A DNA stretch of 21,255 nucleotides from a virus. Location of the stretch: positions 1 to 21,255 of the IMG/VR virus record IMGVR_UViG_3300035179_000074; one strand, written 5' to 3'. Shown one piece after another: positions 1-6,876 of this stretch (positions are counted from its first letter, which is position 1; every line of letters begins with the position of its first letter). Below the pieces are notes generated by a model. The model made no database searches, was not told the DNA's origin, and saw only the letters and a program-made list of their open reading frames with translations. A program made the translations under genes and the position numbers.

Positions 1-91
1 CGGTGCCCTTGACGGTGTAGCGCAGCGTGGCCGCGGGGCTGTCGCCGTGGGCGGCGGGCCGGCTGTCGAATTTCTCGATCACGGTGGGCAC
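1..91 (-). CDS. Tail-region protein, N-terminal fragment (runs off the left edge)
   Basis: Only the first 30 codons are in the window; the product starts MPTVIEKFDSRPA and continues past position 1. The GTG start at 91 is chosen because GAGGA sits 7 bases upstream on the minus strand, just after the tape measure stop, and the reading frame stays open to the edge. It is the gene immediately after the tape measure, where long-tailed phages usually encode distal-tail or baseplate proteins. That role is inferred from position only; 30 residues are too few to show a domain. Confidence 0.6.
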   Translation of the reverse strand, partial: MPTVIEKFDSRPAAHGDSPAATLRYTVKGT

Positions 92-101
92 GGGTCAGTC
101 C

Positions 102-2066
102 TCAGTCGAAGGTGGCTTCGGCATCGTCGGTCCAGTCGGCGATCTTCTTGGTGTTCTTGGCGGTCTTTTCGCCGGCGGCCGCGATTCGGTCCGCGACGCC
201 GCCGGCGGCGACGGCGGCGGCCTCGATGGCGCTGAACGTGCCGCGGCCGGCGATGCTCTTCTCGACGTCGGCCATGAGGTTTTTGAGGCCGCCGAACTTA
301 GCCGCGACCTTCGGCAGCTCCGGCGTCATCAGGGCGGCCTGCTCCGCGGAGACGCGCTGTTCACGGGCCTTGGCCCGGGCGTCATCCAGGGCCTTCTGCG
401 CCGCGGCGACCGCGGCGAGCTCCGGGGCAAGAACAACCGCCGCGGCCTGGCGGGGGCTGGCATACTCCCGGCGCTTCGTTTCGAGCTCCGATTCGATGTG
501 TTTGATAGCCTTCGCGCCCGGCTTAAGGAATGTCTCTGCAAGGATTTGTGCATAAATGTGTTTTACGTTGGCCCGCCAGGCCTTGGCCGCTTCCGGGGTC
601 ACCATGCCGAGGGTTTCCTGCATAGCAATCCAGGCTTTGGCCATGCCTTCCGAGAGCTTGAGGAACATCGTGCCGAGGACGGCCCACGTCGTAGCCGCGA
701 TGGTTTGGATGGTGGCCCACGTTTCGGCCCAGACCGTGCGGATGTCCTTACACCCGCCGCGCCAGGACTGGACGTAGTCCACCCAGGCCGCGTTGGCGAC
801 GTCCAGGAAGTGGTCTTTCCAGTCGAGCCACAGGTTCTTGAGCCAGAGCACTCCGCGCTTCCACCACATTTTGAGGGTCAGCCATACCAGTTCGGCGGCG
901 AGGTTGATGTCGCCGACGGCGAGGGCATCCATGATGCCTTCGGCGACTCGGCCCACCTCCGTCTTGAGGTCGTTGAATCGGTCGCGGAGCCAGGCGATGG
1001 CACGGCCGCCGGCGCCGCTGGCCCACACCAGGTAGCTTCCCAGGGCGGCCGCGGCGGTGACGGCGAGCCCCAGGGGCGAAAGGATGAAGCCGACAATGGT
1101 GCCGATCGCGGCGAGGGCGGCGCCGGCGGCGCCCAGGACGCTGCCCAGAATGGAAAGGCCGGCGCCCACGGCGGACACCGCGTAGCTCAGGGCGACGAGG
1201 GCGGCGCCGGCGGCGGCGACGCCGGCGGCGACCTTCAGGACCGAGACGATGAGGCCCCGGTTCTGCGCGACCCAGGCAGAGGCGCGGCGCACGAGGTCGA
1301 TGGTGGTGTGGGCGGCGTCGGTCAGGGCGGGGGCGAGGGAAGCGCCGATCTCGAAGGCGGCGCGCTTCACCACGGCCCAGGTGTCGCCCAGGATATCATT
1401 GAACGCCTCCGCGGCGACGGCGTCGCCCGTGGAAATGGTGAGACCCAGGCGGCGGGCCTCCAGCTCCAGGGCCTCGATGCCCTTGGCCCCGTTGTTGATC
1501 ATCGGGAGGAGGCTGGTGCCCGATCGCCCGAAGAGCTGCAGGGCGGCGGCGGCCCGGATGGTGGGGTCCTCGATTTGGGAGATCCTCTCCGCGCAGAGCT
1601 TGAACTGGGCATCGGGGCTCAGGGCGTCGAACTCGTCCACGGTCAGGCCGAGCTGGCCCAGCATCTTGACCGCGGTCTTGGACCCGGTGGCGGCCCCGAC
1701 AATCGCCTTCTGCATTTTCTTGATGGCGACCTCGAGGGTCTCGACGTTGGTGCCGGACCGGCCCGCGGCGAAGGCGAGCTCGGAGAGGACCTCGGCGGAG
1801 ATCCCGGTCCGCTTCGCCATCTTGCCGAAGGCGTCGCCGGTGTCGGCGAACGTCTTGGCCGCGGCGGCGAGCGGCGCGAGGATGGCGGTGCTGGTGGCGA
1901 TCAGCCGGGTGCCCCAGCCCATCATGCCGCTGCTCAGGGACTGCACCGCGGCGCCGAAGGTCTTGAGCCGGCGCGAGGCCCGGGCGAGGCCGCGGATCAG
2001 GCGCGAGTCGTCGGTGAAGATCTCGACGTAGGCGGCGCCGGCCCGGATTCCCCTGCTGCTCGGCAT
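102..2066 (-). CDS. Tail tape measure protein (TP901-like)
   Basis: This 654-residue protein sets tail length and is expected to run inside the tail tube. Residues 1-70 are helical and basic. Residues 70-260 look like the TP901-type tape measure core (FADTGDAFGKMAKRTGISAE, then ELAFAAGRSG and LQLFGRSGTSLLPM). Residues 271-350 are a long Gly/Ala-rich hydrophobic stretch able to form several membrane helices, as is common in tape measures. Residues 370-520 are Trp-rich and helical, and the C-terminal third is Ala/Lys-rich coiled coil. The start at 2066 has AGGA 7 bases upstream and lies 9 bases after the preceding stop. At roughly 0.15 nm per residue, the ratio known from lambda, the tail would be near 100 nm; that is an inference. 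Unusually, it does not directly follow the chaperone pair: about 4 kb of accessory genes lie between. Confidence 0.9.
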   Translation of the reverse strand: MPSSRGIRAGAAYVEIFTDDSRLIRGLARASRRLKTFGAAVQSLSSGMMGWGTRLIATSTAILAPLAAAAKTFADTGDAFGKMAKRTGISAEVLSELAFAAGRSGTNVETLEVAIKKMQKAIVGAATGSKTAVKMLGQLGLTVDEFDALSPDAQFKLCAERISQIEDPTIRAAAALQLFGRSGTSLLPMINNGAKGIEALELEARRLGLTISTGDAVAAEAFNDILGDTWAVVKRAAFEIGASLAPALTDAAHTTIDLVRRASAWVAQNRGLIVSVLKVAAGVAAAGAALVALSYAVSAVGAGLSILGSVLGAAGAALAAIGTIVGFILSPLGLAVTAAAALGSYLVWASGAGGRAIAWLRDRFNDLKTEVGRVAEGIMDALAVGDINLAAELVWLTLKMWWKRGVLWLKNLWLDWKDHFLDVANAAWVDYVQSWRGGCKDIRTVWAETWATIQTIAATTWAVLGTMFLKLSEGMAKAWIAMQETLGMVTPEAAKAWRANVKHIYAQILAETFLKPGAKAIKHIESELETKRREYASPRQAAAVVLAPELAAVAAAQKALDDARAKAREQRVSAEQAALMTPELPKVAAKFGGLKNLMADVEKSIAGRGTFSAIEAAAVAAGGVADRIAAAGEKTAKNTKKIADWTDDAEATFD

Positions 2067-2075
2067 CGGCGGTTC

Positions 2076-2312
2076 CTAGAGCAGGGCGAGCAGGGGGCCG
2101 GCCTGGGCGGTGATGGCGCGGGCGATGGCGATGGCTTGGGCCGCGGCGCGCTTCTGCGTGATCTCGAAGCCCATGCCGATCAGCATGGCGTCGAGCTCGG
2201 CCTGGGGCATGCGCTCCATCGCGGCCTCGACGGCGGCGATGAGGGTCTCGGCCTCCTGGCCGGTGCCGGTGACCTTCTGAAAGGCGGCGTGGATTTGGTC
2301 CGCGAGCGACAT
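2076..2312 (-). CDS. Small helical protein upstream of the tape measure
   Basis: A 78-residue protein, mostly amphipathic helix (MSLADQIHAAFQKVTG at the start, Ala-rich end), with no recognised domain and no membrane segment. The start at 2312 is preferred over an in-frame ATG at 2324 because GGAGG lies 5 bases before 2312. It sits directly before the tape measure, the slot normally filled by a tail assembly chaperone, so it could be a small chaperone or tape-measure partner. This is inference from position; the recognisable chaperone-type proteins are encoded near 6400. Confidence 0.75.
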   Translation of the reverse strand: MSLADQIHAAFQKVTGTGQEAETLIAAVEAAMERMPQAELDAMLIGMGFEITQKRAAAQAIAIARAITAQAGPLLALL

Positions 2313-2336
2313 AAGAACCTCCAATCATGGCGCGGC

Positions 2337-2642
2337 TTACAGGAGTTTCCCGACCCCCAGCTTCGCGCTCGTGCTATGCAGTTTGGCGCCGGCGCCCTCG
2401 ATATAGACCTGGATTTGCCAGTCGCCGGCTTCGTCCAGATCGCCCTCGACGGTGGCGTAGCGGAGGAGGCCGTCCTTGCCGTCGGTCGTGAAGGCGGCGG
2501 TCCAGGTCTTGGCCGGCCCCACCGGTGGCTTGGCGTGAAACTCCTTGACGGTCACGAGGCTCAGGTCTCGCGGCGTGCTGCCATCCGTGGTGACGAGACG
2601 CTCGATGACGAATCCGACATCGCCTTTTGTGGCCGTGGCCAT
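2337..2642 (-). CDS. Small beta-rich tail or baseplate-associated protein
   Basis: A 101-residue protein with alternating hydrophobic strands and a WTAAFTTDGKDGLLRYATVEGD segment-like pattern (positions 47-68), ending in a WQIQVYIEGAG strand and a basic tail. The pattern suggests an Ig-like or baseplate upper-protein-type N-terminal domain, but I cannot assign a family firmly. It begins 15 bases after the stop of the repeat-containing LamG gene, with only a weak AGGA as ribosome site. The neighbours are all surface-type proteins, so a role in the adsorption apparatus is likely but inferred. Confidence 0.75.
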   Translation of the reverse strand: MATATKGDVGFVIERLVTTDGSTPRDLSLVTVKEFHAKPPVGPAKTWTAAFTTDGKDGLLRYATVEGDLDEAGDWQIQVYIEGAGAKLHSTSAKLGVGKLL

Positions 2643-2657
2643 GGCGCGCTGCCGTTC

Positions 2658-4073
2658 CTATGGGATGATGACCGTTGCTCGGGCCTCGCCGGAAATCCTG
2701 GCCGCGCCGACGCGCAGGTATCCGGCCCGGACAGAAGCCCGGGATGCGCCGGCGAGCCGGATCAGGGCCCAGTTGCCGGCGGGGAAGACCTCGACGATAC
2801 CCTCGCCCGCGATGGCGGCGGGGAAAGCGGCAACGGCGCCGGGGCCGAAAAACGCCGCTTCGCTTGTTACGCCCGTCCCGGCGAGGGCGGCCGGCCGCGC
2901 CGCAACGGCCCCCGCGCCGAGGAACTTGAGGGCGCCCGTACCGGCGAGGGCGGCGGGCGGCGCCGCAACGGCCCCCGCGCCGAGGAACTTGAGGGCGCCC
3001 GCACCGGCGAGGGCGGCGAGCTGGGCCGCGATGGCCCCCGCGCCGGAGAACACCTGTACGCCCGTCCCGGCGAGAGCGGCGAGTTGGGCCGCGATGGCCC
3101 CCGCGCCGGAGAACACCTGTACACCCGTGCCGGCGAGGGCGGCGGGCGGCGCCGCAACGGCCCCCGCGCCGAGAAACTTCAGCGCACCCGTCCCGGCCAG
3201 GGCGGCGGGGCTTCCGGCCACGGTGCCCGTGCCGGCGAATGTCTCGGCGCCCGTACCGGCGAGGGCGGCGGGCTGGGCGGCCACGGTCCCCGTCCCCGTG
3301 ATGCCGCCGCCCGCCGCCGCTCCGATCACACACAACCGCCTTCGCGGCGGCACGACGAGGCCGGAGAGCATGACGTTCGACGGGTCGGCGAGGGCGGCGA
3401 TCTCGGGGAGGGACAACACGCGATTGTAAAAGAGGGCATCCGCCAGCCGTCCGGTTCCATAACCATCACGGCCCACGCCCAGGAACGTGTGCGCCAACGA
3501 CCCTGTTATGTCATGTTCCGCCGTTGATGTTCCCCGGCCGAGAAGGTTTGCATTCAGATACACATACCTTTCGGTCGGACTGACGGCAATGGCGCAGAGA
3601 TGCCCCCACACTCCAGCACCGATTGTGTTGGTAGTCATGGCGGCCGCCGAACTTCCGCCGTGATACGCGACGAACCGGGCCGCACCGGAGGAGAGTTTGA
3701 GGAGCAGATAATACCCGATTTGATTCGCCGGGTTGAGCTGGTGCAGGCACATTGCTTCGCACGAGGTGCTAACGCCTCGTACCCAGCACGCCATCGTCGC
3801 GGGGAATCCATTGAGAACGGCCCCGGCGCGATACACATATTGAGAGGCCGTTGCAACGATATCCAGTGTCCACCGCCCCAGTTTTGGGTCGAACACCCAA
3901 TCCGTCAGCGGGTCCATGTTCGTCAGCGTGCCGTGGTTGCCCTTGCCGGACTCGTCACGGTATCGGGGGCTGTGGTGTGCCCGGCCGAGGCCGAGAAAGA
4001 CCGCCCCCCGGGCCCGGGGATGGCCCAGGTCGACGGTGAAGTGCTCCGGCCTTTGTGTTCGTGCTCGTCGCAT
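2658..4073 (-). CDS. LamG/concanavalin-like protein with Gly/Ala 21-residue repeats (fibre-like)
   Basis: A 471-residue protein in three parts. Residues about 35-235 look like a LamG/concanavalin-type beta-sandwich: a DESGKGNHGTL opening, a GFPATMACWVRG strand, a GHLCAIAVSPTERYVYLNA segment and a closing ADALFYNRVLSLPEIAAL motif, typical of carbohydrate- or surface-binding modules. Residues about 260-423 are some eight copies of a 21-residue Gly/Ala repeat of form GTGxxxFxGxGxxAxxxAALA. Residues 424-471 form a separate beta-rich tip. The ATG at 4073 follows directly on the TAA of the upstream gene, with no clear Shine-Dalgarno, so translational coupling is likely. The layout suggests a side fibre or tail appendage with a binding head and a repetitive shaft. 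The fold calls are pattern-based. Confidence 0.85.
   Translation of the reverse strand: MRRARTQRPEHFTVDLGHPRARGAVFLGLGRAHHSPRYRDESGKGNHGTLTNMDPLTDWVFDPKLGRWTLDIVATASQYVYRAGAVLNGFPATMACWVRGVSTSCEAMCLHQLNPANQIGYYLLLKLSSGAARFVAYHGGSSAAAMTTNTIGAGVWGHLCAIAVSPTERYVYLNANLLGRGTSTAEHDITGSLAHTFLGVGRDGYGTGRLADALFYNRVLSLPEIAALADPSNVMLSGLVVPPRRRLCVIGAAAGGGITGTGTVAAQPAALAGTGAETFAGTGTVAGSPAALAGTGALKFLGAGAVAAPPAALAGTGVQVFSGAGAIAAQLAALAGTGVQVFSGAGAIAAQLAALAGAGALKFLGAGAVAAPPAALAGTGALKFLGAGAVAARPAALAGTGVTSEAAFFGPGAVAAFPAAIAGEGIVEVFPAGNWALIRLAGASRASVRAGYLRVGAARISGEARATVIIP
2805..3296 (-). repeat. 63-bp tandem coding repeats
   Basis: About eight head-to-tail units encode the 21-residue Gly/Ala repeat of the LamG-type protein. 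Most units are exactly 63 bases; the last is 72 bases because of a three-residue insertion. Variants at the FxG position, from N to C terminus, read AETF, ALKF, VQVF, VQVF, ALKF, ALKF, then a VTSEAAFF form. The two VQVF units (3006-3131) are nearly identical at the DNA level, which suggests recent duplication. Confidence 0.9.
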
Positions 4074-4586
4074 TTATGCCGCTGCCTGAATCTCATCCAC
4101 CAGGGGCGTCAGGATGAACTCCAAATCGGCGTCCGTTGCCCCCATCGCCTTCGTCAACGAGGCGTTCCAGCCCGCCAGGGCCACGTAGCGGTCGGCGATC
4201 TCGAGGACGCCGTGCGTGCACCTGGCCGCGTCCGCCGCCGCCGCGACCACGCGGCCCACGTACTTGCAGTGCGTGGCGAGTTCGGTCTCGGACGTGAGAT
4301 CGGCGTCGCCGAAGGTCAGGCCGCCGTCCGTCTTGGCGGCGGTGGCCGAGGCCGTGGACCGGACGAGATAGAGACGGAACTCATCGCCCGCCGCCGGAGC
4401 GTTCACCCACTTGGCCCTGGCTTCCCACGCGTAGAGCATGGGCTTCGCTCCCGCACCCCGGTCCCAGACGTTCGAGATCCGCCCGTGCCCCAGGGGGGTG
4501 TCCGCGGGCGTCCAGACCACGTCGCCGCCGGAGTCCTTGAACGAGATCGGCGTGCCTGGCAGGAGTAGTATCTGTTGTGTGGACAT
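4074..4586 (-). CDS. Virion-surface protein of unknown function
   Basis: A 170-residue beta-rich protein starting MSTQQILLLPGTPISFKDSG, with RGAGAKPMLYAWEARAKW in the middle and a helical C-terminal tail (LEFILTPLVDEIQAAA). It has no signal peptide or membrane segment. AAGGAG lies 8 bases before the ATG at 4586, overlapping the end of the upstream gene. I remember similar proteins in phage tail-fibre neighbourhoods but cannot name a family. It belongs to the run of small surface-type genes between the chaperones and the tape measure. Confidence 0.75.
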   Translation of the reverse strand: MSTQQILLLPGTPISFKDSGGDVVWTPADTPLGHGRISNVWDRGAGAKPMLYAWEARAKWVNAPAAGDEFRLYLVRSTASATAAKTDGGLTFGDADLTSETELATHCKYVGRVVAAAADAARCTHGVLEIADRYVALAGWNASLTKAMGATDADLEFILTPLVDEIQAAA

Positions 4587-4588
4587 CC

Positions 4589-4870
4589 CTAGATCTCCTT
4601 CGCGTTCAGAAGCGCCGCAAGCAGGGCTTCCTGGTTGGCGATCAAGGCGGTCGCAACGGCCAGGTCGGCCTGGGTCTTGTAGAGCCCATAGAGTACGGCC
4701 GCGATCTCGACGCGGATTTCCGCCAGAGTCCTCCCGGCGGTCGGCGCGTAGGACAGACCGCTCAGGGCATAGGTCCTTACATCCGTGCCGTCCGTCCGGG
4801 TCGCGGCGACGTTCATCACCTTATTCGCCGCGTCGGTGACGTCGATCTTCACAGTCCAGGTCGCAGGCAT
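4589..4870 (-). CDS. Small tail-region protein, unknown function
   Basis: A 93-residue protein. Residues 1-45 form beta strands (MPATWTVKIDVTDAANKVMN) and residues 46-93 are a long helix (TLAEIRVEIAAVLYGLYKTQ onwards) with a coiled-coil look. The ATG at 4870 has GGAG about 7 bases upstream, and the stop overlaps the ribosome site of the next gene. A beta head plus coiled coil suits a small trimeric or adaptor tail protein, but that is a guess. Confidence 0.7.
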   Translation of the reverse strand: MPATWTVKIDVTDAANKVMNVAATRTDGTDVRTYALSGLSYAPTAGRTLAEIRVEIAAVLYGLYKTQADLAVATALIANQEALLAALLNAKEI

Positions 4871-4965
4871 GTCAGTTCTCCGTCACTGCGTCACTTCCTC
4901 GGCCGCCTCGCGCCTACCCCGTCGTCACGAGGAGGTTCCCGCCGGCGGCCATCGCCGGGGGTTCA

Positions 4966-5370
4966 TCAGGCCGACTTCGGCGCCGTGAACGTGAGCGCCG
5001 TGACCTGGACCGACGCCCCGCTCTGGATGGCGACGGAGTTGAGCACAATGTTGGCGGTGGCGGTCCCGACCGACCCGTCGAACACCTTGGTGTCGTCGGC
5101 CTTCAGACAGCGGAACCACGTCGCGGTCGCGGTGTAGATCGCGTTGGCGGCCGGGATCGTATTCGCCGCCGCGACGCCGGCGGCGGCGGCCGCGAAGGCG
5201 GGATTCGGGAACGTGAGCTCCACGAGGAGGTGCTGCGCGCCCACCTCCGTGTCCGCGTTCGCCGCCTGGGCGCCGTCGTAGATCCGCAACTTGCCGCCGT
5301 TGAGGAGGGCGCACACCGCGTCCGCCTCCGCGTTGACGGCGGTCTCGGCCAGTTTCGGGTTTAGCGCCAT
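4966..5370 (-). CDS. Phage tail-fibre-region beta protein
   Basis: A 134-residue protein beginning MALNPKLAETAVNAEADAVC, then NGGKLRIYDGAQAANADTEVG and alternating small-residue beta strands (FPNPAFAAAAAGVAAANTIP, TATATWFRCLKADD, VLNSVAIQSGASVQVTALTF). This start and the closing beta repeats are a pattern I recall from small proteins near phage tail fibres, usually left as hypothetical. The ATG at 5370 has AAGGAG 7 bases upstream. It is likely a virion surface protein. There are 95 bases before the next gene, holding only a 12-codon ORF without a ribosome site. Confidence 0.75.
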   Translation of the reverse strand: MALNPKLAETAVNAEADAVCALLNGGKLRIYDGAQAANADTEVGAQHLLVELTFPNPAFAAAAAGVAAANTIPAANAIYTATATWFRCLKADDTKVFDGSVGTATANIVLNSVAIQSGASVQVTALTFTAPKSA

Positions 5371-5413
5371 TGTGTGCTCCTTGCGTTATGGGCGGCCGGC
5401 GCGGCACGCCCAG

Positions 5414-6112
5414 CTACGGGGCCAGCGTGGCGGCCGGGGGGCCGGTCGCGGCGGGCTTGCGGTACGATTCCACCAGGCCGGCCGCCTCGGCGACCAGGCC
5501 CGGCAGGGCGGACTCGTCAATCCCGGCCTCCAACCATTCAGTCATCTTGGCATGCAGTCGCAGGGCCTTGGCGGCTTCGGTGGCGTTGGCATCGGCGAGG
5601 CTCTTGACCTTGGCGATCAGTGTCTGGGTCTGGGCGCGGACCTTCTCGCGGTTTGCGCATATCGCCTGAAGGGCGCCGGTGAACTCGCCCACGGGCAGCT
5701 GGCCGTCGACGGCGGCGGCCTTCACCAGGGCGATGGCCTCGTCGGTGGCGCGGGCAAGGGCGGCGGTGCGTTCGATCTGGTACATCGAGAGGGCGAGGTC
5801 CTGGATTCGCTGCACGTTGCGCATGTAGTTTCGCCAGGCCGCCTCCTCCCAGGCCTGGTTCTCGCGGACGGTGGCGCTGGCGACGCATCCGGGCAGGAGC
5901 AGGAGCGCGGCGAGGGCGAGGAGGGGCAGCCTGGGCGGCCCGCCGTTCTTGTCGGCAATGTGGAGGCCGACGTGCTTGAGGACGTCGAGGACGCCGGCGA
6001 GCCAGGCATCATCCCGCGGCGTCGGCGTGAGCTTCACGATCAGCCGGGCGAGGAGAACCACGCCGCCGGCGATGGCGATCAGGGTGTCGAGATTCTCCAG
6101 AATCCAGGTCAC
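5414..6112 (-). CDS. Membrane protein with internal lipobox (possible lysis or spanin-like protein)
   Basis: A 232-residue protein with an unusual plan. Residues 8-28 are a first hydrophobic helix (LDTLIAIAGGVVLLARLIV) as in small holins. Residues 61-75 are a second hydrophobic stretch ending in L-L-P-G-C (Cys76), which matches a bacterial lipoprotein signal and lipobox. Residues 80-220 are soluble helix with coiled-coil character. The GTG start at 6112 overlaps the previous stop by 4 bases. It may be a fusion of a holin-type protein with an outer-membrane lipoprotein such as a spanin subunit, or the lipobox may be fortuitous in one two-helix membrane protein. No ATG, GTG or TTG is in frame between the two hydrophobic parts, so separate initiation is not obvious. 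The role in lysis is inferred. Confidence 0.7.
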   Translation of the reverse strand: MTWILENLDTLIAIAGGVVLLARLIVKLTPTPRDDAWLAGVLDVLKHVGLHIADKNGGPPRLPLLALAALLLLPGCVASATVRENQAWEEAAWRNYMRNVQRIQDLALSMYQIERTAALARATDEAIALVKAAAVDGQLPVGEFTGALQAICANREKVRAQTQTLIAKVKSLADANATEAAKALRLHAKMTEWLEAGIDESALPGLVAEAAGLVESYRKPAATGPPAATLAP

Positions 6113-6333
6113 GGTCCACCGTCCTTTCTCCGTCGGCGTTTGAGGAACGCCGTCTTGAGGAGCCGCAGGCTCTCTTTGGTTATCGGCATGCCGCCGCGGC
6201 CGCGGGCCTCATAGGGGTTGAAATCCTGCGGCTTGAAGATCCGCGAGTGCTTCGAGCCGCGGTTCACGTTGGCTATGTGGGCGAGCAGGGCCGACGTGTG
6301 GGCCCAGTTGTCTCGGCCCTTGGCGTCGGCCAT
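6109..6333 (-). CDS. Tail assembly chaperone, second frame (gpT-like C-terminal part)
   Basis: From the ATG at 6333 this frame gives 74 residues (MADAKGRDNWAHTSALLAHI, then ANVNRGSKHSRIFKPQDFNP, ending in a basic tail). That matches the small proteins that follow the first tail chaperone in many phages. However, the same frame upstream, from about 6408, reads ERLIWQLAGIAGVAPGPLTL, which looks like genuine protein and has no ATG, GTG or TTG start. It lies in the -1 frame relative to the first chaperone, whose stop is at 6354. The N terminus is therefore probably made by -1 frameshifting from the 6354-6836 gene, as lambda G makes GT, or by a non-standard start. The stop overlaps the next gene by 4 bases. 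Confidence 0.75.
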   Translation of the reverse strand: MADAKGRDNWAHTSALLAHIANVNRGSKHSRIFKPQDFNPYEARGRGGMPITKESLRLLKTAFLKRRRRKDGGP

Positions 6334-6353
6334 GCGGGCGAGTTCGCGCAGGG

Positions 6354-6836
6354 TCAGGGGGCCGGGGGCGACGCCGGCGATGCCGGCGAGCTGCCAGATG
6401 AGGCGTTCGGTTCGGCGAGCAGTGCTCGCAGGCGGGCCTCCATCTCCGGGCTGTCGAGGCGGGCCTCTCCCGCCTCCACGGCGAGCGTCTCGATGTGCCG
6501 CAGCTTTTGGACCGCCTTGGCGAGGAGCCGTCTCCTCGCTTGCGGGAAAAAATCGACCAGATCCTCCAGGAGGGCGGTCACCGCTCCGTCGATGGCGTCG
6601 CCGGCCATGGCGCGGCCGAAGTCGGCATCGGTCACGCCGCGGGTGTCGGCTTCGGGCTTGCAGACCGCGTAGACCACATCGCAGAGGAGGATGGGGTCGC
6701 TGACGAGGCGGTCCACGAGCTTGCCGTCGACGACCTCCAGGAGGTCGACCTTCAAGAGGCCGCGGACGCGCTTGATGGCGTCGACCGTGATGGCCACGGT
6801 CCAGGTACGGCCGGTCGCATCGACAAAGGCGCGCAT
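6354..6836 (-). CDS. Tail assembly chaperone, first frame (gpG-like)
   Basis: A 160-residue protein encoded after the tail tube, in the slot of lambda G. It starts MRAFVDATGRTWTVAITVDA, a compact beta/helix opening, followed by helices (KRVRGLLKVDLLEVVDGKLV, DPILLCDVVYAVCKPEADTR, TALLEDLVDFFPQARRRLLA). It ends in a Ser/Pro/Ala-rich tail (SSGSSPASPASPPAP) exactly where the overlapping -1 frame becomes protein-like. Chaperones of this type coat the tape measure before tube polymerisation; that role is established for the family and inferred here. GGGAG lies about 5 bases before the ATG at 6836, just after a hairpin repeat. The assignment rests on position, size and the overlapping-frame arrangement. 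Confidence 0.8.
   Translation of the reverse strand: MRAFVDATGRTWTVAITVDAIKRVRGLLKVDLLEVVDGKLVDRLVSDPILLCDVVYAVCKPEADTRGVTDADFGRAMAGDAIDGAVTALLEDLVDFFPQARRRLLAKAVQKLRHIETLAVEAGEARLDSPEMEARLRALLAEPNASSGSSPASPASPPAP
6546..6552 (-). promoter_or_regulatory. T TTT TTC heptamer in the chaperone frame (possible slippery site)
   Basis: On the minus strand the codons GAT TTT TTC contain a T TTT TTC heptamer in the phase needed for -1 frameshifting, and the -1 frame is open from here to the end of the second chaperone frame. Against it, the next 45 or so residues of the -1 frame are low-complexity Gly/Pro/Arg, while the 0-frame is a normal helix. The real shift site may therefore lie nearer 6410. Kept as a weak candidate only. 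Confidence 0.25.
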
Positions 6837-6847
6837 GTGCTCTCCCA

Positions 6848-6864
6848 GCTGCCTACCTGGCAGC
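6848..6864 (-). repeat. GCTGCC-TACCT-GGCAGC hairpin, copy 1
   Basis: A perfect 6-base-pair inverted repeat with a 5-base loop in the 40-base gap between the beta-rich protein gene and the first chaperone gene. On the transcribed (minus) strand it ends 5 bases before the GGGAG ribosome site of the chaperone. A near-identical copy is at 17465-17481, and relatives are at 7392-7406 and 7430-7452. No T-run follows, so it is not a typical terminator. Confidence 0.85.
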
Positions 6865-6876
6865 GGCGATCTCGGC

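Noticed and set aside
2805-3296. Regular repeats that might suggest a CRISPR array
   Set aside because: Units are contiguous 63-bp coding repeats in frame, with no spacers between short identical repeats, and no cas gene is present.
27-3527. A 1166-codon open frame on the plus strand
   Set aside because: It is antisense to the tape measure, LamG-type and small tail genes. The product is low-complexity Gly/Arg/Asp, and the high GC at third positions of the minus-strand genes keeps this frame free of stops.
4871-4965. 12-codon frame (MAAGGNLLVTTG) in the gap between two tail-region genes
   Set aside because: No ribosome site and too short to judge; could be chance in GC-rich sequence.
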